Shown in pieces: positions 35,028-44,000 of a stretch of 64,000 bases of DNA; position 1 is the first letter of the stretch; the number at the start of each line of letters is the position of its first letter. Below the pieces are notes generated by a model, which worked only from the letters and a program-made list of their open reading frames with translations, was not told where the DNA came from and searched no databases. The translations under genes and the position numbers were made by a program. The stretch spans positions 1 to 64,000 of the forward strand of contig CAMLHZ010000001.1 in assembly GCA_946480085.1 (NCBI GenBank), given 5' to 3'. The stretch comes from an uncultured Flavobacteriales bacterium (lineage in GTDB: Bacteria; Bacteroidota; Bacteroidia; Flavobacteriales; Crocinitomicaceae).

Positions 35028-36257
35028 ATGAAACGCATTCTCCTCCTTTCAACCCTCCTTCTTTCCTTATCCAAAAACGCTGCTTATTCTCAGGAAACAA
35101 AAGTGCTTTTCATTGGAAACAGCTATACTTATGTGAATGATCTTCCCGGAATGTTTGATTCCATTTCAACATACCTTGGCAAAAATGTCACTGTTGGTTC
35201 AAAAGTGAATGGCGGTTATACCTTTCAAAATCAATACAACGATCCGCAAACATTCGCTGCGATCCATCAAAACGATTGGAATTTGGTGGTATTGCAAGCT
35301 CAAAGTCAGGAGCCTTCGTTTCCCGTTAGTCAAGTAGACGCGAACACGCTGCCCTTTTCCAATTTATTGGCCGATAGTGTTTATGCTTCATCAGCATGCG
35401 CCAACGTAATGTATTACATGACCTGGGGTCGGGAAAACGGAGATCCGCAATGGGATTCTATCAATACCTTCGCTAAAATGAACGAGCGTTTGTACAATGC
35501 TTACATGCGTTTTGCAGATAGCAAAGAGGCGATGGTTTCGCCAGTTGCAGTTGCCTGGAAATATGTTCGTGACAATAATCCCGGAATTCAACTTTATGCA
35601 GGAGATGGTTCTCATCCTTCATTAGAAGGAACTTACTTAACCGCATGTACATTCTATGCTTCGGTATTTCAGCAAAGTCCGGTTGGCGTGGCTTTTTTAG
35701 GCGGAATTGACCCAGCCACCGCAGCAATACTTCAAAACGCCGCGGCAGTTTCCGTATTAGACGAACTAGAACTTTATCGTTTACATTCAGTTGAAAACAT
35801 CACTGTATCTGATTTCGACTGGAATGTGGATGTAAATGGAATTCTAACGGCAAACTCTACTTCCATTCGCGCGGAGGAGCTGGACTGGTATGTGGATGGA
35901 GCACACTATACAACTGAAGATATCTCGCATCAACTGACCACTCCGGGATTCTATACCATTACACTTATTGCTTCTTCGGAATGTAACAGCGATACAACTG
36001 TGGCTTATGTAAATTACAATAATGCAAGTGTTACAGAAAATGAGGCCTCAACAGTTACGATTTACCCTAATCCTTCAAATGGTGAAATTCACTTTACAGG
36101 AAATCAAAATCAGGAAATAACTGTTTACGATTTGAATGGAAGATATCTTTTCACTGAGCAACTGATCAATTCAAGTGTTGATCTAACGGAATTGAAAAGT
36201 GGATTGTATTTCATTGAGCTTGATAGCAACTTCTTTCACATTCAGATACAGAGATAA
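35028..36257 (+). CDS. Secreted SGNH-hydrolase-like protein (DUF4886-like) with T9SS sorting domain
   Basis: A 409-residue protein with signal peptide MKRILLLSTLLLSLSKNAAYSQ. The N-terminal 230 residues look like an SGNH fold: KVLFIGNSYTYVNDLPGMFDSI (block I, Ser in GNSYT), NLVVLQAQSQEPSF, and AGDGSHPSLEGTYLTACTFY (Asp-His, block V). A short Ig/PKD-like part follows (about 250-335, ITVSDFDWNVDVNGIL), then a sorting domain (VTIYPNPSNGEIHFTGNQNQ to KSGLYFIELD). It is likely an extracellular esterase, possibly glycan-directed; that is inferred from the fold only. Confidence 0.82.
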   Translation: MKRILLLSTLLLSLSKNAAYSQETKVLFIGNSYTYVNDLPGMFDSISTYLGKNVTVGSKVNGGYTFQNQYNDPQTFAAIHQNDWNLVVLQAQSQEPSFPVSQVDANTLPFSNLLADSVYASSACANVMYYMTWGRENGDPQWDSINTFAKMNERLYNAYMRFADSKEAMVSPVAVAWKYVRDNNPGIQLYAGDGSHPSLEGTYLTACTFYASVFQQSPVGVAFLGGIDPATAAILQNAAAVSVLDELELYRLHSVENITVSDFDWNVDVNGILTANSTSIRAEELDWYVDGAHYTTEDISHQLTTPGFYTITLIASSECNSDTTVAYVNYNNASVTENEASTVTIYPNPSNGEIHFTGNQNQEITVYDLNGRYLFTEQLINSSVDLTELKSGLYFIELDSNFFHIQIQR

Positions 36258-36277
36258 ATCAATAAATACATGGTGGC

Positions 36278-36301
36278 AGAGACGCGATGCATCGCGTCTC
36301 T
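36278..36301. repeat. Perfect 24-bp palindrome between the SGNH gene and the exonuclease gene
   Basis: Arms AGAGACGCGATG/CATCGCGTCTCT pair without a loop-breaking mismatch. It lies between two convergent genes and could serve as a bidirectional terminator; similar palindromes are widespread in Bacteroidota. Confidence 0.8.
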
Positions 36302-36315
36302 AATTCCTTACTGTG

Positions 36316-37035
36316 CTATTCTCCCTTGATTTTTATCTCACCTTCATCAACCAAAGGTTCGTTATTCATTCTTAGGAAAAGTTGGATAAGCGCAATTACA
36401 TCCTTTTCGCAGTATTTCGTGATTCTTGGAAGGTCTTTCTCTTCATAAAAAACTCGCGCCACATCAGCTCCCGAAATATCGTCTTTCGGAGTTGGAATAT
36501 TGAATACGTAACACAACAATGCCAAACTAGTGTATGCTTTGAAATCTCCAAACTTCCATAATTCCATGGTATCCAAATGAGGAATTTCCCACGGTTTTTT
36601 ACCTGCAATTTGAAGAACATGTGGTAGCTTCATTCCATGTATCAACATTCGTCGACACAAAAACGGAATGTCAAACTCTTTGGAATTGTGTCCGCAAAGC
36701 ACATTGTATCTCGGATGATCTTCCAACAATCCAATAAATTGTCTGAGCAACGTTTCCTCATCTTCATGAGAAAAAGAGGCTATTCGGATCTGTCGGCCAG
36801 TTCGTGTTTCATTCAAAAATCCAACAGAAATACAAACCACACGGGCAAATTCAGCTAAGATTCCTGCCTTTTCATTGTACACGTCTGCTTCTGTCTTGTC
36901 ATCTGTTTTATAACGTGCATTTTTAGAATCGAAAAGCTTCTTTCCAGCTTCATCAAGTTCATGATAATTATAAAATACAGGTGCTGTTTCGATGTCGAAA
37001 AATAGAATGTGTTCAAATAGACTTTTTGCAATCAT
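36316..37035 (-). CDS. DnaQ/PolB-like 3'-5' exonuclease domain protein
   Basis: A 239-residue soluble protein. The RNase H-like exonuclease motifs are visible: Exo I FFDIETAP (Asp-Ile-Glu), Exo II LCGHNSKEFDIPFLCRRML (Asn-x-x-x-Phe-Asp), and Exo III about 195-215 (ITKYCEKDVIALIQLFLR, with YxxxD). The family is annotated as predicted 3'-5' exonuclease related to the PolB exonuclease domain. No polymerase domain is present. It is probably a housekeeping nucleic-acid trimming enzyme; the substrate is unknown. Confidence 0.87.
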   Translation of the reverse strand: MIAKSLFEHILFFDIETAPVFYNYHELDEAGKKLFDSKNARYKTDDKTEADVYNEKAGILAEFARVVCISVGFLNETRTGRQIRIASFSHEDEETLLRQFIGLLEDHPRYNVLCGHNSKEFDIPFLCRRMLIHGMKLPHVLQIAGKKPWEIPHLDTMELWKFGDFKAYTSLALLCYVFNIPTPKDDISGADVARVFYEEKDLPRITKYCEKDVIALIQLFLRMNNEPLVDEGEIKIKGE

Positions 37036-37061
37036 AATGTTGTTTTCTAAATCAAATTAGA

Positions 37062-37069
37062 CAAAAATA
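37062..37069 (-). promoter_or_regulatory. -7 promoter box of the exonuclease gene
   Basis: TATTTTTG on the minus strand, 26 bases upstream of the ATG at 37035. Confidence 0.4.
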
Positions 37070-37143
37070 TCTTTTCGATTGCATGAATTTTCAAAAATTT
37101 CTATTCGTTTTTGCGGTTTTCACCACCTAAGGAATGTATTCCT

Positions 37144-37151
37144 TACTTTTG
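37144..37151 (+). promoter_or_regulatory. -7 promoter box of the free-Met-sulfoxide reductase gene
   Basis: TACTTTTG matches TAnnTTTG and lies 14 bases before the ATG at 37166, supporting that start. Confidence 0.45.
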
Positions 37152-37165
37152 TTGAAAATATTGAA

Positions 37166-37648
37166 ATGGCGGAAGACCTTTTGATTGTTCAGGGTACGAA
37201 AGAAGAAAAATATTTGAGCTTATTGCCACAGGTAAAGGCTTTGTACGACCCAACGGTTAATTCAACTGCAAATTTGGGAAATGTCGCTTCCGTTCTGAAT
37301 ATGACTTTCGGGTTCTTTTGGGTTGGATTTTACCTTGTTGAAGGAAACGAATTGATCCTGGGACCATTTCAAGGACCACTTGCCTGTACCAGAATACCAA
37401 AGGGAAAAGGAGTTTGCGGAGCAAGTTGGGAACAGAATCTTACGCTCGTAGTCCCGGATGTTGAAGCTTTCCCGGGACATATTGCCTGCAGTTCGGCATC
37501 GAAAAGTGAAATTGTGGTTCCAATCCGGAACACTGAAGGAAATATTATCGGTGTTCTCGACGTTGATAGCGACAAGTTGAACGATTTTGATTCGGTTGAT
37601 GAAACTTACTTAAATGAATTATGCGCTTGGTTAGGCTCAGTTTTGTAA
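37166..37648 (+). CDS. GAF-domain free methionine-R-sulfoxide reductase
   Basis: The ATG at 37166 gives 160 residues; the open frame from 37079 adds 29 unrelated residues. This is a GAF fold (FWVGFYLVEGNELILGPFQG, VVPIRNTEGNIIGVLDVDSD). Three cysteines sit at 74 (ACTRI), 84 (GVCGAS) and 108 (IACSS). Their spacing of 10 and 24 equals the Cys84/94/118 spacing of E. coli fRMsr (YebR), and the LDVDS motif of the active site is kept. It reduces free methionine-R-sulfoxide with thioredoxin. The next gene starts inside it, overlapping by 28 bases. Confidence 0.9.
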   Translation: MAEDLLIVQGTKEEKYLSLLPQVKALYDPTVNSTANLGNVASVLNMTFGFFWVGFYLVEGNELILGPFQGPLACTRIPKGKGVCGASWEQNLTLVVPDVEAFPGHIACSSASKSEIVVPIRNTEGNIIGVLDVDSDKLNDFDSVDETYLNELCAWLGSVL

Positions 37649-39147
37649 TATTCATTCTCGCAGCACTAAACTCTTGTGCCGATATCATTCCGCTTCCGGG
37701 TGGAAACAGGGATGAATCTGCTCCAGTGCCAACCTCAATCACCCCGGAACCCGGAGCAACCGGAATTAAGCCAACAGAGGCGAAACTCACTTTCAACGAA
37801 TACATCACTTTAAAAGATCCGGGTACTTCTATTACGATGAGTCCCGACGTGGGACCAATTACAGCAACTCAGGACAAAAAAACGATTACTGTAAGTTGGA
37901 CACAACCTTTGAAAGAAGAAACAACCTATATCCTAAGTTTGAACGGGACAGTTCGCGATTTAAACGAAGGAAATGACAGCATTATTCAGGTAGTTTTCTC
38001 AACTGGAAGTTTCATTGACTCTTTGGAGCATACTGGAAAAATCACATCGGCATATTCAGGTGAAATGCTGCAAAATGCAACAATCTGCTTGTACGAAACC
38101 GATTCAATTCCTTTCGTAAATCAACCCAGTTACTTCGTGAGGAGTGATAAAGGGGGGAATTATCAGTTCAACTACATTCATCAAGGCGAATATCAACTTT
38201 TCGCATTTCAGGATGCCAACAAAAACGGAAAAGTAGATGGTGCAGAAAACATTGCATTCGACTCTGAAGCGCTGAATATGTCCGATACTATTCCCAGCAA
38301 ATTGCGAATGTTCAAACCAAAAACAACGCAGAACAAGCTGAAAATTGCCATCGAAAAGCCAGGAACCGCAACAATCTCAGGAGTTAACTTCGACAGTACA
38401 GTTGTGACAATCAACGGGGAGAATCTTATTCCAATGAACCGTTTCCGATTTGATTCACTGCGTGTAGCACTTCCCTATTCAGAGAATGACAACTACCGAT
38501 TTATAGCAAGAAATGACACCATTGGCAGAAAGCATGTTGTGTCTGACCGAAAAGCAAATTTCGCCATTAAATTGGAAGGGAATAAACTTCGGAAACCGGG
38601 AGACACTTTGAATTTCAGCGTAAATGAATTTCTTAGAAAGGTAGACACATCTGCGTTAAAGCTGTTGAATGATTACGGAAAACCCGTTGTCTTTCAAGTG
38701 ATGGTTGAAAACGGAAAACTGAAATTAATTCCACAAACTCAAGAGAATTTCACAGTGATCTTTGGCAAAAACGCGGTTTTTGGAGAACGAAATGCGAATG
38801 ACACCATCAGTTTCAAAATCGAGACATACACCTTGGAAAGATGTGGCGATCTATCTTTAGATGTAACTTCGTTTGAAGGAAATTGGATCTTCGAATTGAT
38901 TGATAATGCCAATACCGAACAAGGAAAAGTGGTTCAATCAAAGAAAGGAAACGGAGCGAAACTAGTGTTTAACGGTTTAATTCCAGGACAATACAGCATC
39001 CGTTGTTTTAAAGATGAAAACAGCAATTCAGTTTGGGATTCGGGTGATTATTCAAAGAAAATTCAACCTGAAATCATGCTTCGTTTTCCTGTAAAGCAGA
39101 AAATTCGTGCCAACTGGGAAATCGAAGAAACACTTTCACCCAACTAG
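37621..39147 (+). CDS. Lipoprotein with N-terminal Big_5-type Ig-like domain
   Basis: This 508-residue protein is a lipoprotein: MRLVRLSFVIFILAALNSCAD has a lipobox (LNSC, Cys about 19). Residues 30-125 (VPTSITPEPGATGIKPTEAKLTFNEYITLKDPG) match the Big_5 Ig-like domain. Around residues 130-205 there is a carboxypeptidase-regulatory-like beta domain (GNYQFNYIHQGEYQLFAFQDANKNGKVDGAENIAF), echoed near the C-terminus (GQYSIRCFKDENSNSVWDSGDYSKK). It is a common but uncharacterised Bacteroidota envelope protein. It overlaps the fRMsr gene and is followed after 2 bases by a membrane protein gene, so translation is probably coupled. Confidence 0.8.
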   Translation: MRLVRLSFVIFILAALNSCADIIPLPGGNRDESAPVPTSITPEPGATGIKPTEAKLTFNEYITLKDPGTSITMSPDVGPITATQDKKTITVSWTQPLKEETTYILSLNGTVRDLNEGNDSIIQVVFSTGSFIDSLEHTGKITSAYSGEMLQNATICLYETDSIPFVNQPSYFVRSDKGGNYQFNYIHQGEYQLFAFQDANKNGKVDGAENIAFDSEALNMSDTIPSKLRMFKPKTTQNKLKIAIEKPGTATISGVNFDSTVVTINGENLIPMNRFRFDSLRVALPYSENDNYRFIARNDTIGRKHVVSDRKANFAIKLEGNKLRKPGDTLNFSVNEFLRKVDTSALKLLNDYGKPVVFQVMVENGKLKLIPQTQENFTVIFGKNAVFGERNANDTISFKIETYTLERCGDLSLDVTSFEGNWIFELIDNANTEQGKVVQSKKGNGAKLVFNGLIPGQYSIRCFKDENSNSVWDSGDYSKKIQPEIMLRFPVKQKIRANWEIEETLSPN

Positions 39148-39149
39148 TC

Positions 39150-40313
39150 GTGGAAAACACAAAACCCTCCATTTTTAACCGGAACAAAGTCATTCTGGTT
39201 GCTTTACTGGCTTTACTGGTTTGTGTTTTTTCGGGATACCGTGTTCTTGGCAAAGTGGAATACAAACCAGTTACAGAAGGAAAGGGAACTCACATACACG
39301 TTGATAAGAATCACAATAACATCGTGGATTCGAATTCCGATGAAGAATTCATTATTTCTCCAAAAGGAAATTACATCAAACAGAATGCGTTAGAGGTTCT
39401 TCTGGATATTCCTTTCACCTTTGGGACAATCGGGTGTTTGCTTTTAGCAATGCTGGCAATGGTCGGAAGAGATTTGGGGTACATATGGCGAATTCGGATC
39501 TTAACCAAAAATGAACTGAGTTGGCGTTCGGCTTTCAGAACCATTATGATCTGGGAATATGCTTCTGCATTGGCGCCTGGAGTAATGAGCGGTGCAACTG
39601 TTGCCATGTTTATTCTCAATCGTGAAAAAATAAAACTGGGTCGCGCAACAGCAATCGTCATTACTACCGCATTCTTCGATAATCTCTTTTTTGTTATCAT
39701 GATTCCAGTGGTATTGTGTTTCTATCAATATGAACTCATTCTACCAACAAAATCTATTGGTATTGGTGGAACAACAGCTTTCTGGACAGGTTATTCCATG
39801 TTCTTTGTACTTACCGTTATGCTTTTCATCAGTATCTTCCTGTTTCCATCATTCATGCAGAAAGTATTGAATGCAGTTACAAAAATCTCTTTTTTGAAAC
39901 GGTGGAATGCAAAAGCGAACGAAACTGGTGAAAACGTTAGAATCACTGCACTTGAATTCAAACAGCAACCAGCACGTTTTTGGGCTAAAATCGGATTGGC
40001 AACCGTTGCGTCCTGGACCTCCAGATATTTGGTCATTTCGTTTATTTTTCAGGCATTTGTTTCCATAGGATTTACACAACACATTCTTTTACTGTGTAAA
40101 CAATTTGTACTCTGGATGTTTATGCGAATTGCCCCTACTCCAGGCGGAAGCGGTGTTGCAGAATGGGCATTTGGCGAATTGCTCGGAACATTCTCCGCAA
40201 GCGTGGTCATTGTAGGAAGTTTAGCTATTCTCTGGAGAATCATTGGTTATTTCCCATATCTGATCATCGGAAGTATTTTATTGCCGAAATGGCTTACAAT
40301 GAATGACAAATGA
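39150..40313 (+). CDS. Lysylphosphatidylglycerol-synthase transmembrane-like (UPF0104) protein
   Basis: A 387-residue polytopic membrane protein starting with GTG, 2 bases after the previous stop; there is no in-frame ATG until well inside. Segments include VILVALLALLVCVFSGY, FTFGTIGCLLLAMLAMVG, and VLTVMLFISIFLFPSF, with the conserved family pattern APTPGGSGVAEWAFGELLG near the C-terminus. Members share the MprF flippase-like fold; the synthase (acyl-tRNA transferase) domain is absent here. The substrate is unknown, probably a lipid or glycolipid. It is likely cotranscribed with the Big_5 lipoprotein gene. Confidence 0.82.
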   Translation: MENTKPSIFNRNKVILVALLALLVCVFSGYRVLGKVEYKPVTEGKGTHIHVDKNHNNIVDSNSDEEFIISPKGNYIKQNALEVLLDIPFTFGTIGCLLLAMLAMVGRDLGYIWRIRILTKNELSWRSAFRTIMIWEYASALAPGVMSGATVAMFILNREKIKLGRATAIVITTAFFDNLFFVIMIPVVLCFYQYELILPTKSIGIGGTTAFWTGYSMFFVLTVMLFISIFLFPSFMQKVLNAVTKISFLKRWNAKANETGENVRITALEFKQQPARFWAKIGLATVASWTSRYLVISFIFQAFVSIGFTQHILLLCKQFVLWMFMRIAPTPGGSGVAEWAFGELLGTFSASVVIVGSLAILWRIIGYFPYLIIGSILLPKWLTMNDK

Positions 40314-40317
40314 CGAA

Positions 40318-40370
40318 TTACGAATTACAAGTTCAATTTGTCATTAGTAATTGGTAATTAGTAATTAAGA
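40318..40370. repeat. AT-rich repeat region upstream of prs
   Basis: Motifs GAATTACGAATTAC and GTAATTGGTAATTAGTAATT, flanked by TGACAAATGA/TTTGTCATTA, give a diverged inverted repeat. It may terminate the upstream gene. Confidence 0.5.
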
Positions 40371-40375
40371 TTTGC

Positions 40376-40383
40376 TATCTTTG
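40376..40383 (+). promoter_or_regulatory. -7 promoter box of prs
   Basis: TATCTTTG lies 31 bases before the ATG at 40415. A TTGG at 40351-40354 could be a -33-like element, with a gap slightly longer than usual. Confidence 0.55.
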
Positions 40384-40414
40384 TCCCCCTCAATGTAGGA
40401 AAAACCGATTTAGT

Positions 40415-41350
40415 ATGTCTCAAGGAGTTAAAATTTTCGCAGGAAGAGCGTCGCAGAAATTAGCAGAGCAAGTTGCTTTGAAATTTGGCGCGAGCTTAGG
40501 GGACGTGAAGGTTACGGAATTTAGCGATGGCGAATTTCAACCTTCATTCGAAGAAACTGTTCGTGGTCAGGATGTATTTATTGTACAATCTACAATGCCG
40601 CCAACAGAGAATCTTTTCGAATTATTGTTAATGATTGACGCGGCAAAAAGAGCTTCAGCTCGTAAAATTATCGCAGTTATTCCTTACTTCGGTTTTGCAC
40701 GTCAGGACAGAAAAGACAAACCAAGAGTTGCTATTGGAGCAAAATTGGTCGCTAATATGCTTGCAGCAGCAGGTGTAGATCGCATTATGACAATGGATTT
40801 ACATGCTGATCAAATTCAAGGATTCTTCGAAGTACCAGTAGATCATTTATTTGCTTCTACTTTGTTCTTCAATGAAATGAAAGCATTGGACAATGGAAAC
40901 CTAATTATGGCAGCGCCAGATGCAGGTGGAGCAAAACGTGCAAATGCATACGCAAAGAAATTAGATACAGGATTGGCAATTTGTCACAAACACCGTAAGA
41001 AAGCAAATGAAATTGCTGAGATGACGGTAATTGGAGACGTTGCTGGTAAAGATGTTATCCTTGTTGACGATATGTGTGATACTGCCGGAACATTAGCGAA
41101 AGCAGCAGATTTGTTCATTGAAAAAGGAGCAAAATCGGTTCGCGCATTCTGTACTCATGCTGTTCTTTCAGGTCCAGCTTATGAGCGCATCAACAATTCA
41201 AAATTGACAGAACTAATCGTTACTGACACTATTCCGTTAAAGGGACACAGTGACAAAATTCGAGTGGTTACTGTTGCACCATTGTTTGCCGACGTAATTA
41301 ATCGTTTGGTTCACAATGAATCAATCAGTACTCACTTCATTATCTCGTAA
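40415..41350 (+). CDS. prs: Ribose-phosphate pyrophosphokinase
   Basis: A 311-residue enzyme that makes PRPP from ribose-5-phosphate and ATP for nucleotide, His and Trp synthesis. Landmarks are VKIFAGRASQKLAEQVALKFG at the N-terminus, ARQDRKDKPRVAIGAKLVANML (the ATP loop region), MTMDLHADQIQGFFEVPVDHL (the PRPP synthase signature with metal ligands) and VILVDDMCDTAGTLAKAAD (the ribose-5-phosphate loop). Length is normal. It is followed by rplY after 22 bases, a pairing known in other bacteria. Confidence 0.97.
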   Translation: MSQGVKIFAGRASQKLAEQVALKFGASLGDVKVTEFSDGEFQPSFEETVRGQDVFIVQSTMPPTENLFELLLMIDAAKRASARKIIAVIPYFGFARQDRKDKPRVAIGAKLVANMLAAAGVDRIMTMDLHADQIQGFFEVPVDHLFASTLFFNEMKALDNGNLIMAAPDAGGAKRANAYAKKLDTGLAICHKHRKKANEIAEMTVIGDVAGKDVILVDDMCDTAGTLAKAADLFIEKGAKSVRAFCTHAVLSGPAYERINNSKLTELIVTDTIPLKGHSDKIRVVTVAPLFADVINRLVHNESISTHFIIS

Positions 41351-41372
41351 TAAACACAAATAAATATAAACA

Positions 41373-41963
41373 ATGAAAGTATCACAATTGAGCGGTTCGC
41401 TTAGAGCGAACGTAGGGAAGAAAGATGCTAAAGCGTTGAGAGATGCAGGACTAGTTCCTTGCGTTCTTTACGGTTTGGGAACACAAACTCACTTCTCGAT
41501 TAAAGACATCGCTATTCAGAAGTTAGTTTACAACCCAGACGTTTTCCAAATTGAATTGGATATCGAAGGAACAAAAGCTACTGCTATCATTCAAGACATT
41601 CAACAAGATCCTATCACTGATAAAGTGAAGCACGTTGATTTCTTGCAGTTAGATGCTAAGAAACCAGTTAAACTTGGTTTACCAGTTCGTCTTACAGGTG
41701 CTTCTCGCGGTGTAATGGCTGGGGGTAAATTGATGCAAGTTTTCCGTCGTTTGAAAGTAGTTGCTCTTCCTGGAGATTTGCCAGAAGCAATTGTAATCGA
41801 CATCACTAAGTTGCGTATCGGACAATCTGTTCGTGTTGCTGACTTGAAAGAGCAAAACCCATCTTTGACGTTTACAGATCCTGCACGTGCGGTAGTTGTA
41901 GCTGTTAAAATGGCTCGTGGAGCTTCTAAAGCTGCAGAAGTTGATGACGAAGACGAAGATTAA
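41373..41963 (+). CDS. rplY: Large-subunit ribosomal protein bL25 (Ctc type)
   Basis: A 196-residue protein of the Ctc/TL5 class: the N-terminal 5S rRNA-binding bL25 domain (LSGSLRANVGKKDAKALRDAGLVPCVLYG, DIQQDPITDKVKHVDFLQLD) plus the longer C-terminal beta domain (KPVKLGLPVRLTGASRGVMAGGKLMQVFRRLKV), which short proteobacterial bL25 lacks. It ends with an acidic tail (AAEVDDEDED). It belongs to the prs transcript and is closed by a GAAA-loop terminator. Confidence 0.96.
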   Translation: MKVSQLSGSLRANVGKKDAKALRDAGLVPCVLYGLGTQTHFSIKDIAIQKLVYNPDVFQIELDIEGTKATAIIQDIQQDPITDKVKHVDFLQLDAKKPVKLGLPVRLTGASRGVMAGGKLMQVFRRLKVVALPGDLPEAIVIDITKLRIGQSVRVADLKEQNPSLTFTDPARAVVVAVKMARGASKAAEVDDEDED

Positions 41964-41985
41964 GATTCAAACTTCTTATCATAAG

Positions 41986-42017
41986 AAATCCCCGTACAGA
42001 AATGTGCGGGGATTTTT
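41986..42017 (+). terminator. Terminator of prs-rplY with GAAA tetraloop
   Basis: The 13-bp stem AAATCCCCGTACA/TGTGCGGGGATTT (one U-G pair) with loop GAAA is followed by further T residues, 22 bases after the rplY stop. Confidence 0.9.
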
Positions 42018-42038
42018 AGTTTACTGAACGCAACTCCT

Positions 42039-42046
42039 TATTTTTG
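42039..42046 (+). promoter_or_regulatory. -7 promoter box abutting the U32 gene start
   Basis: TATTTTTG ends only 4 bases before the ATG at 42051, which would give a leaderless or nearly leaderless mRNA. Confidence 0.5.
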
Positions 42047-42050
42047 CATT

Positions 42051-43931
42051 ATGAAACAAAAGGTAGAAATACTTGCTCCAGCCAAAAACCTTTACCAGGG
42101 AATGATGGCAATCAATGCCGGTGCCGATGCGGTTTACATTGGCGCACATTTATTTGGCGCACGAAGTAATGCGACGAATTCTGTTGAAGACATTGCTGAA
42201 CTGGTAGAATATGCCCATTTGTTCAAAGCAAAGGTGTTTGTGGTAGTAAATACCATTTTGTACGATAAAGAACTCAAGGATTGCGAAAAATTGATTCATG
42301 AATTGTATCGCATTGGTGTTGACGCACTGATTGTTCAGGATATGGCAATTATGGAGATGAATCTTCCACCAATTGTCATTCATGCGAGTACACAAGCCAA
42401 TAACCGAACTCCCGAGCATGTGAAGTTCTTAGCCGACGCAGGAATGAAACGAGCAGTACTTGCACGAGAACTGAATCTGGATCAGATTCGCGCCATTCGC
42501 GATGTGACGGATATGGAGCTGGAATTCTTTGTTTCAGGAGCACTTTGCGTTTCGTTTAGTGGAAACTGTTACATGAGCGTTGCCAATGGTGAACGTAGTG
42601 CGAATCGTGGTTCTTGTGCTCAAAACTGTCGTTTGCCTTATAATCTTATCGATGGAAATGGTTTGACCTTGCTAACGGAATACCACCTGCTTTCTATTAA
42701 AGATCTGGACTTGAGTAATCAACTACCAATGCTTATTGAAGCCGGAATTACTTCGTTCAAGATAGAAGGTCGATTGAAAGACGTGGTTTACGTAAAGAAC
42801 AACGTTTCCCATTTGCGCAAAAAACTGGATGCTTTCTTAGTGGAAAATGATCGTTTTGAAAAAGCTTCATCGGGAAGAACATTCTACAACTTCGAATCGC
42901 AGATGGACAAAAGTTTTAACCGTGGTTATACTGATTACTTCGTTCATAAACGTGTTGCGAAGATCGGTTCATGGGAAACACCTAAGTCTCAAGGGGAATA
43001 CATCGGTAAATTTCTTGGAACTAAAGCGAACGGTTACCTCATCGAAAACGCTGATTTGCTAAATAACGGCGATGGAATCTATTTCATTAATGAAGAAGGA
43101 AGAGCGGATGGCGATCGTGTAAACATCATCATTAACGGTTTAGTAATCCCAAATAACTTCCGCGAATTAAAGGAAGGAACGGAGATCTATAGAAACTTTG
43201 ATGCCGCATTCAATAACTTACTGGAGCGCGAAGATGCCGCTATTCGTAAAATCGGTGTGAAATTGCATTTAAAAGAAGTTGAAAATGGTTTCTCTTTAAC
43301 AGCAATAGATGAAGATGGTCACACCAGCTCAGTTGTAATGGAAAGCGCCAAAGAAACGACCAAAACAGGTGAATCTGCGGAAGAGAATATAAAAAAGAAC
43401 TTATCGAAATCAGGGAATACCCCTTTCATCGTTGATGAGATTGAAATTGCATTTTCACAAAACTGGTTCTTGCCTATTTCCAAGGTCAACGAAATGCGCA
43501 GAGATGTACTTGAGAAATTGGTTGATACTCGAGTACGCGAATACCATCGTGAAGAAAAACAGATCGAAAAGACAGATCATCCTTATCCGGTTGAAAATCT
43601 GGATTACAGCTACAATGTTTCGAATGCCAAGGCGCGAGAGTTTTACCAGCGTCACGGCGTAAAAGAGATAGAAAAAGCTTTCGAATTGCAATGGGATCCC
43701 GGAAAATCGCGCGTAATGACCACTAAATACTGCGTGAAATACGAAATTGGAAAATGTCCGGTTTACCAGCGCAATACAATGGGTGAAAAAATCAAAGAAC
43801 CATTAGTTCTAAAACAAGGCGATATCGAATACAAGTTAAAATTCAACTGTAAACCTTGTGAAATGGAGATTTGGGAAAAAGACGCCGAATTCGAGATTGA
43901 AGAAGAAGGATTGTGGGATGAAAGGGATTAA
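42051..43931 (+). CDS. Peptidase U32-family protein (RlhA/TrhP-like RNA hydroxylation class)
   Basis: A 626-residue protein. The N-terminal TIM-barrel domain begins VEILAPAKNLYQGMMAINAGADAVYIG. Four cysteines of the U32 signature are visible in ALCVSFSGNC (Cys166, Cys173) and GSCAQNC (Cys189, Cys193). A C-terminal extension has its own Cys set (YCVKYEIGKCPVYQ and KFNCKPCEMEI). Studied U32 members act in tRNA or rRNA hydroxylation with a prephenate-linked cofactor rather than as true proteases; which RNA is modified here cannot be read off. The final extension is typical of the longer, two-part Bacteroidota form. Confidence 0.88.
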   Translation: MKQKVEILAPAKNLYQGMMAINAGADAVYIGAHLFGARSNATNSVEDIAELVEYAHLFKAKVFVVVNTILYDKELKDCEKLIHELYRIGVDALIVQDMAIMEMNLPPIVIHASTQANNRTPEHVKFLADAGMKRAVLARELNLDQIRAIRDVTDMELEFFVSGALCVSFSGNCYMSVANGERSANRGSCAQNCRLPYNLIDGNGLTLLTEYHLLSIKDLDLSNQLPMLIEAGITSFKIEGRLKDVVYVKNNVSHLRKKLDAFLVENDRFEKASSGRTFYNFESQMDKSFNRGYTDYFVHKRVAKIGSWETPKSQGEYIGKFLGTKANGYLIENADLLNNGDGIYFINEEGRADGDRVNIIINGLVIPNNFRELKEGTEIYRNFDAAFNNLLEREDAAIRKIGVKLHLKEVENGFSLTAIDEDGHTSSVVMESAKETTKTGESAEENIKKNLSKSGNTPFIVDEIEIAFSQNWFLPISKVNEMRRDVLEKLVDTRVREYHREEKQIEKTDHPYPVENLDYSYNVSNAKAREFYQRHGVKEIEKAFELQWDPGKSRVMTTKYCVKYEIGKCPVYQRNTMGEKIKEPLVLKQGDIEYKLKFNCKPCEMEIWEKDAEFEIEEEGLWDERD

Positions 43932-44000
43932 AAACTTCTATTGATTGGTAAAATGAAATTACAGATAGTTTTCGAGGCACTTGAAGTTAACGAGGAAATA

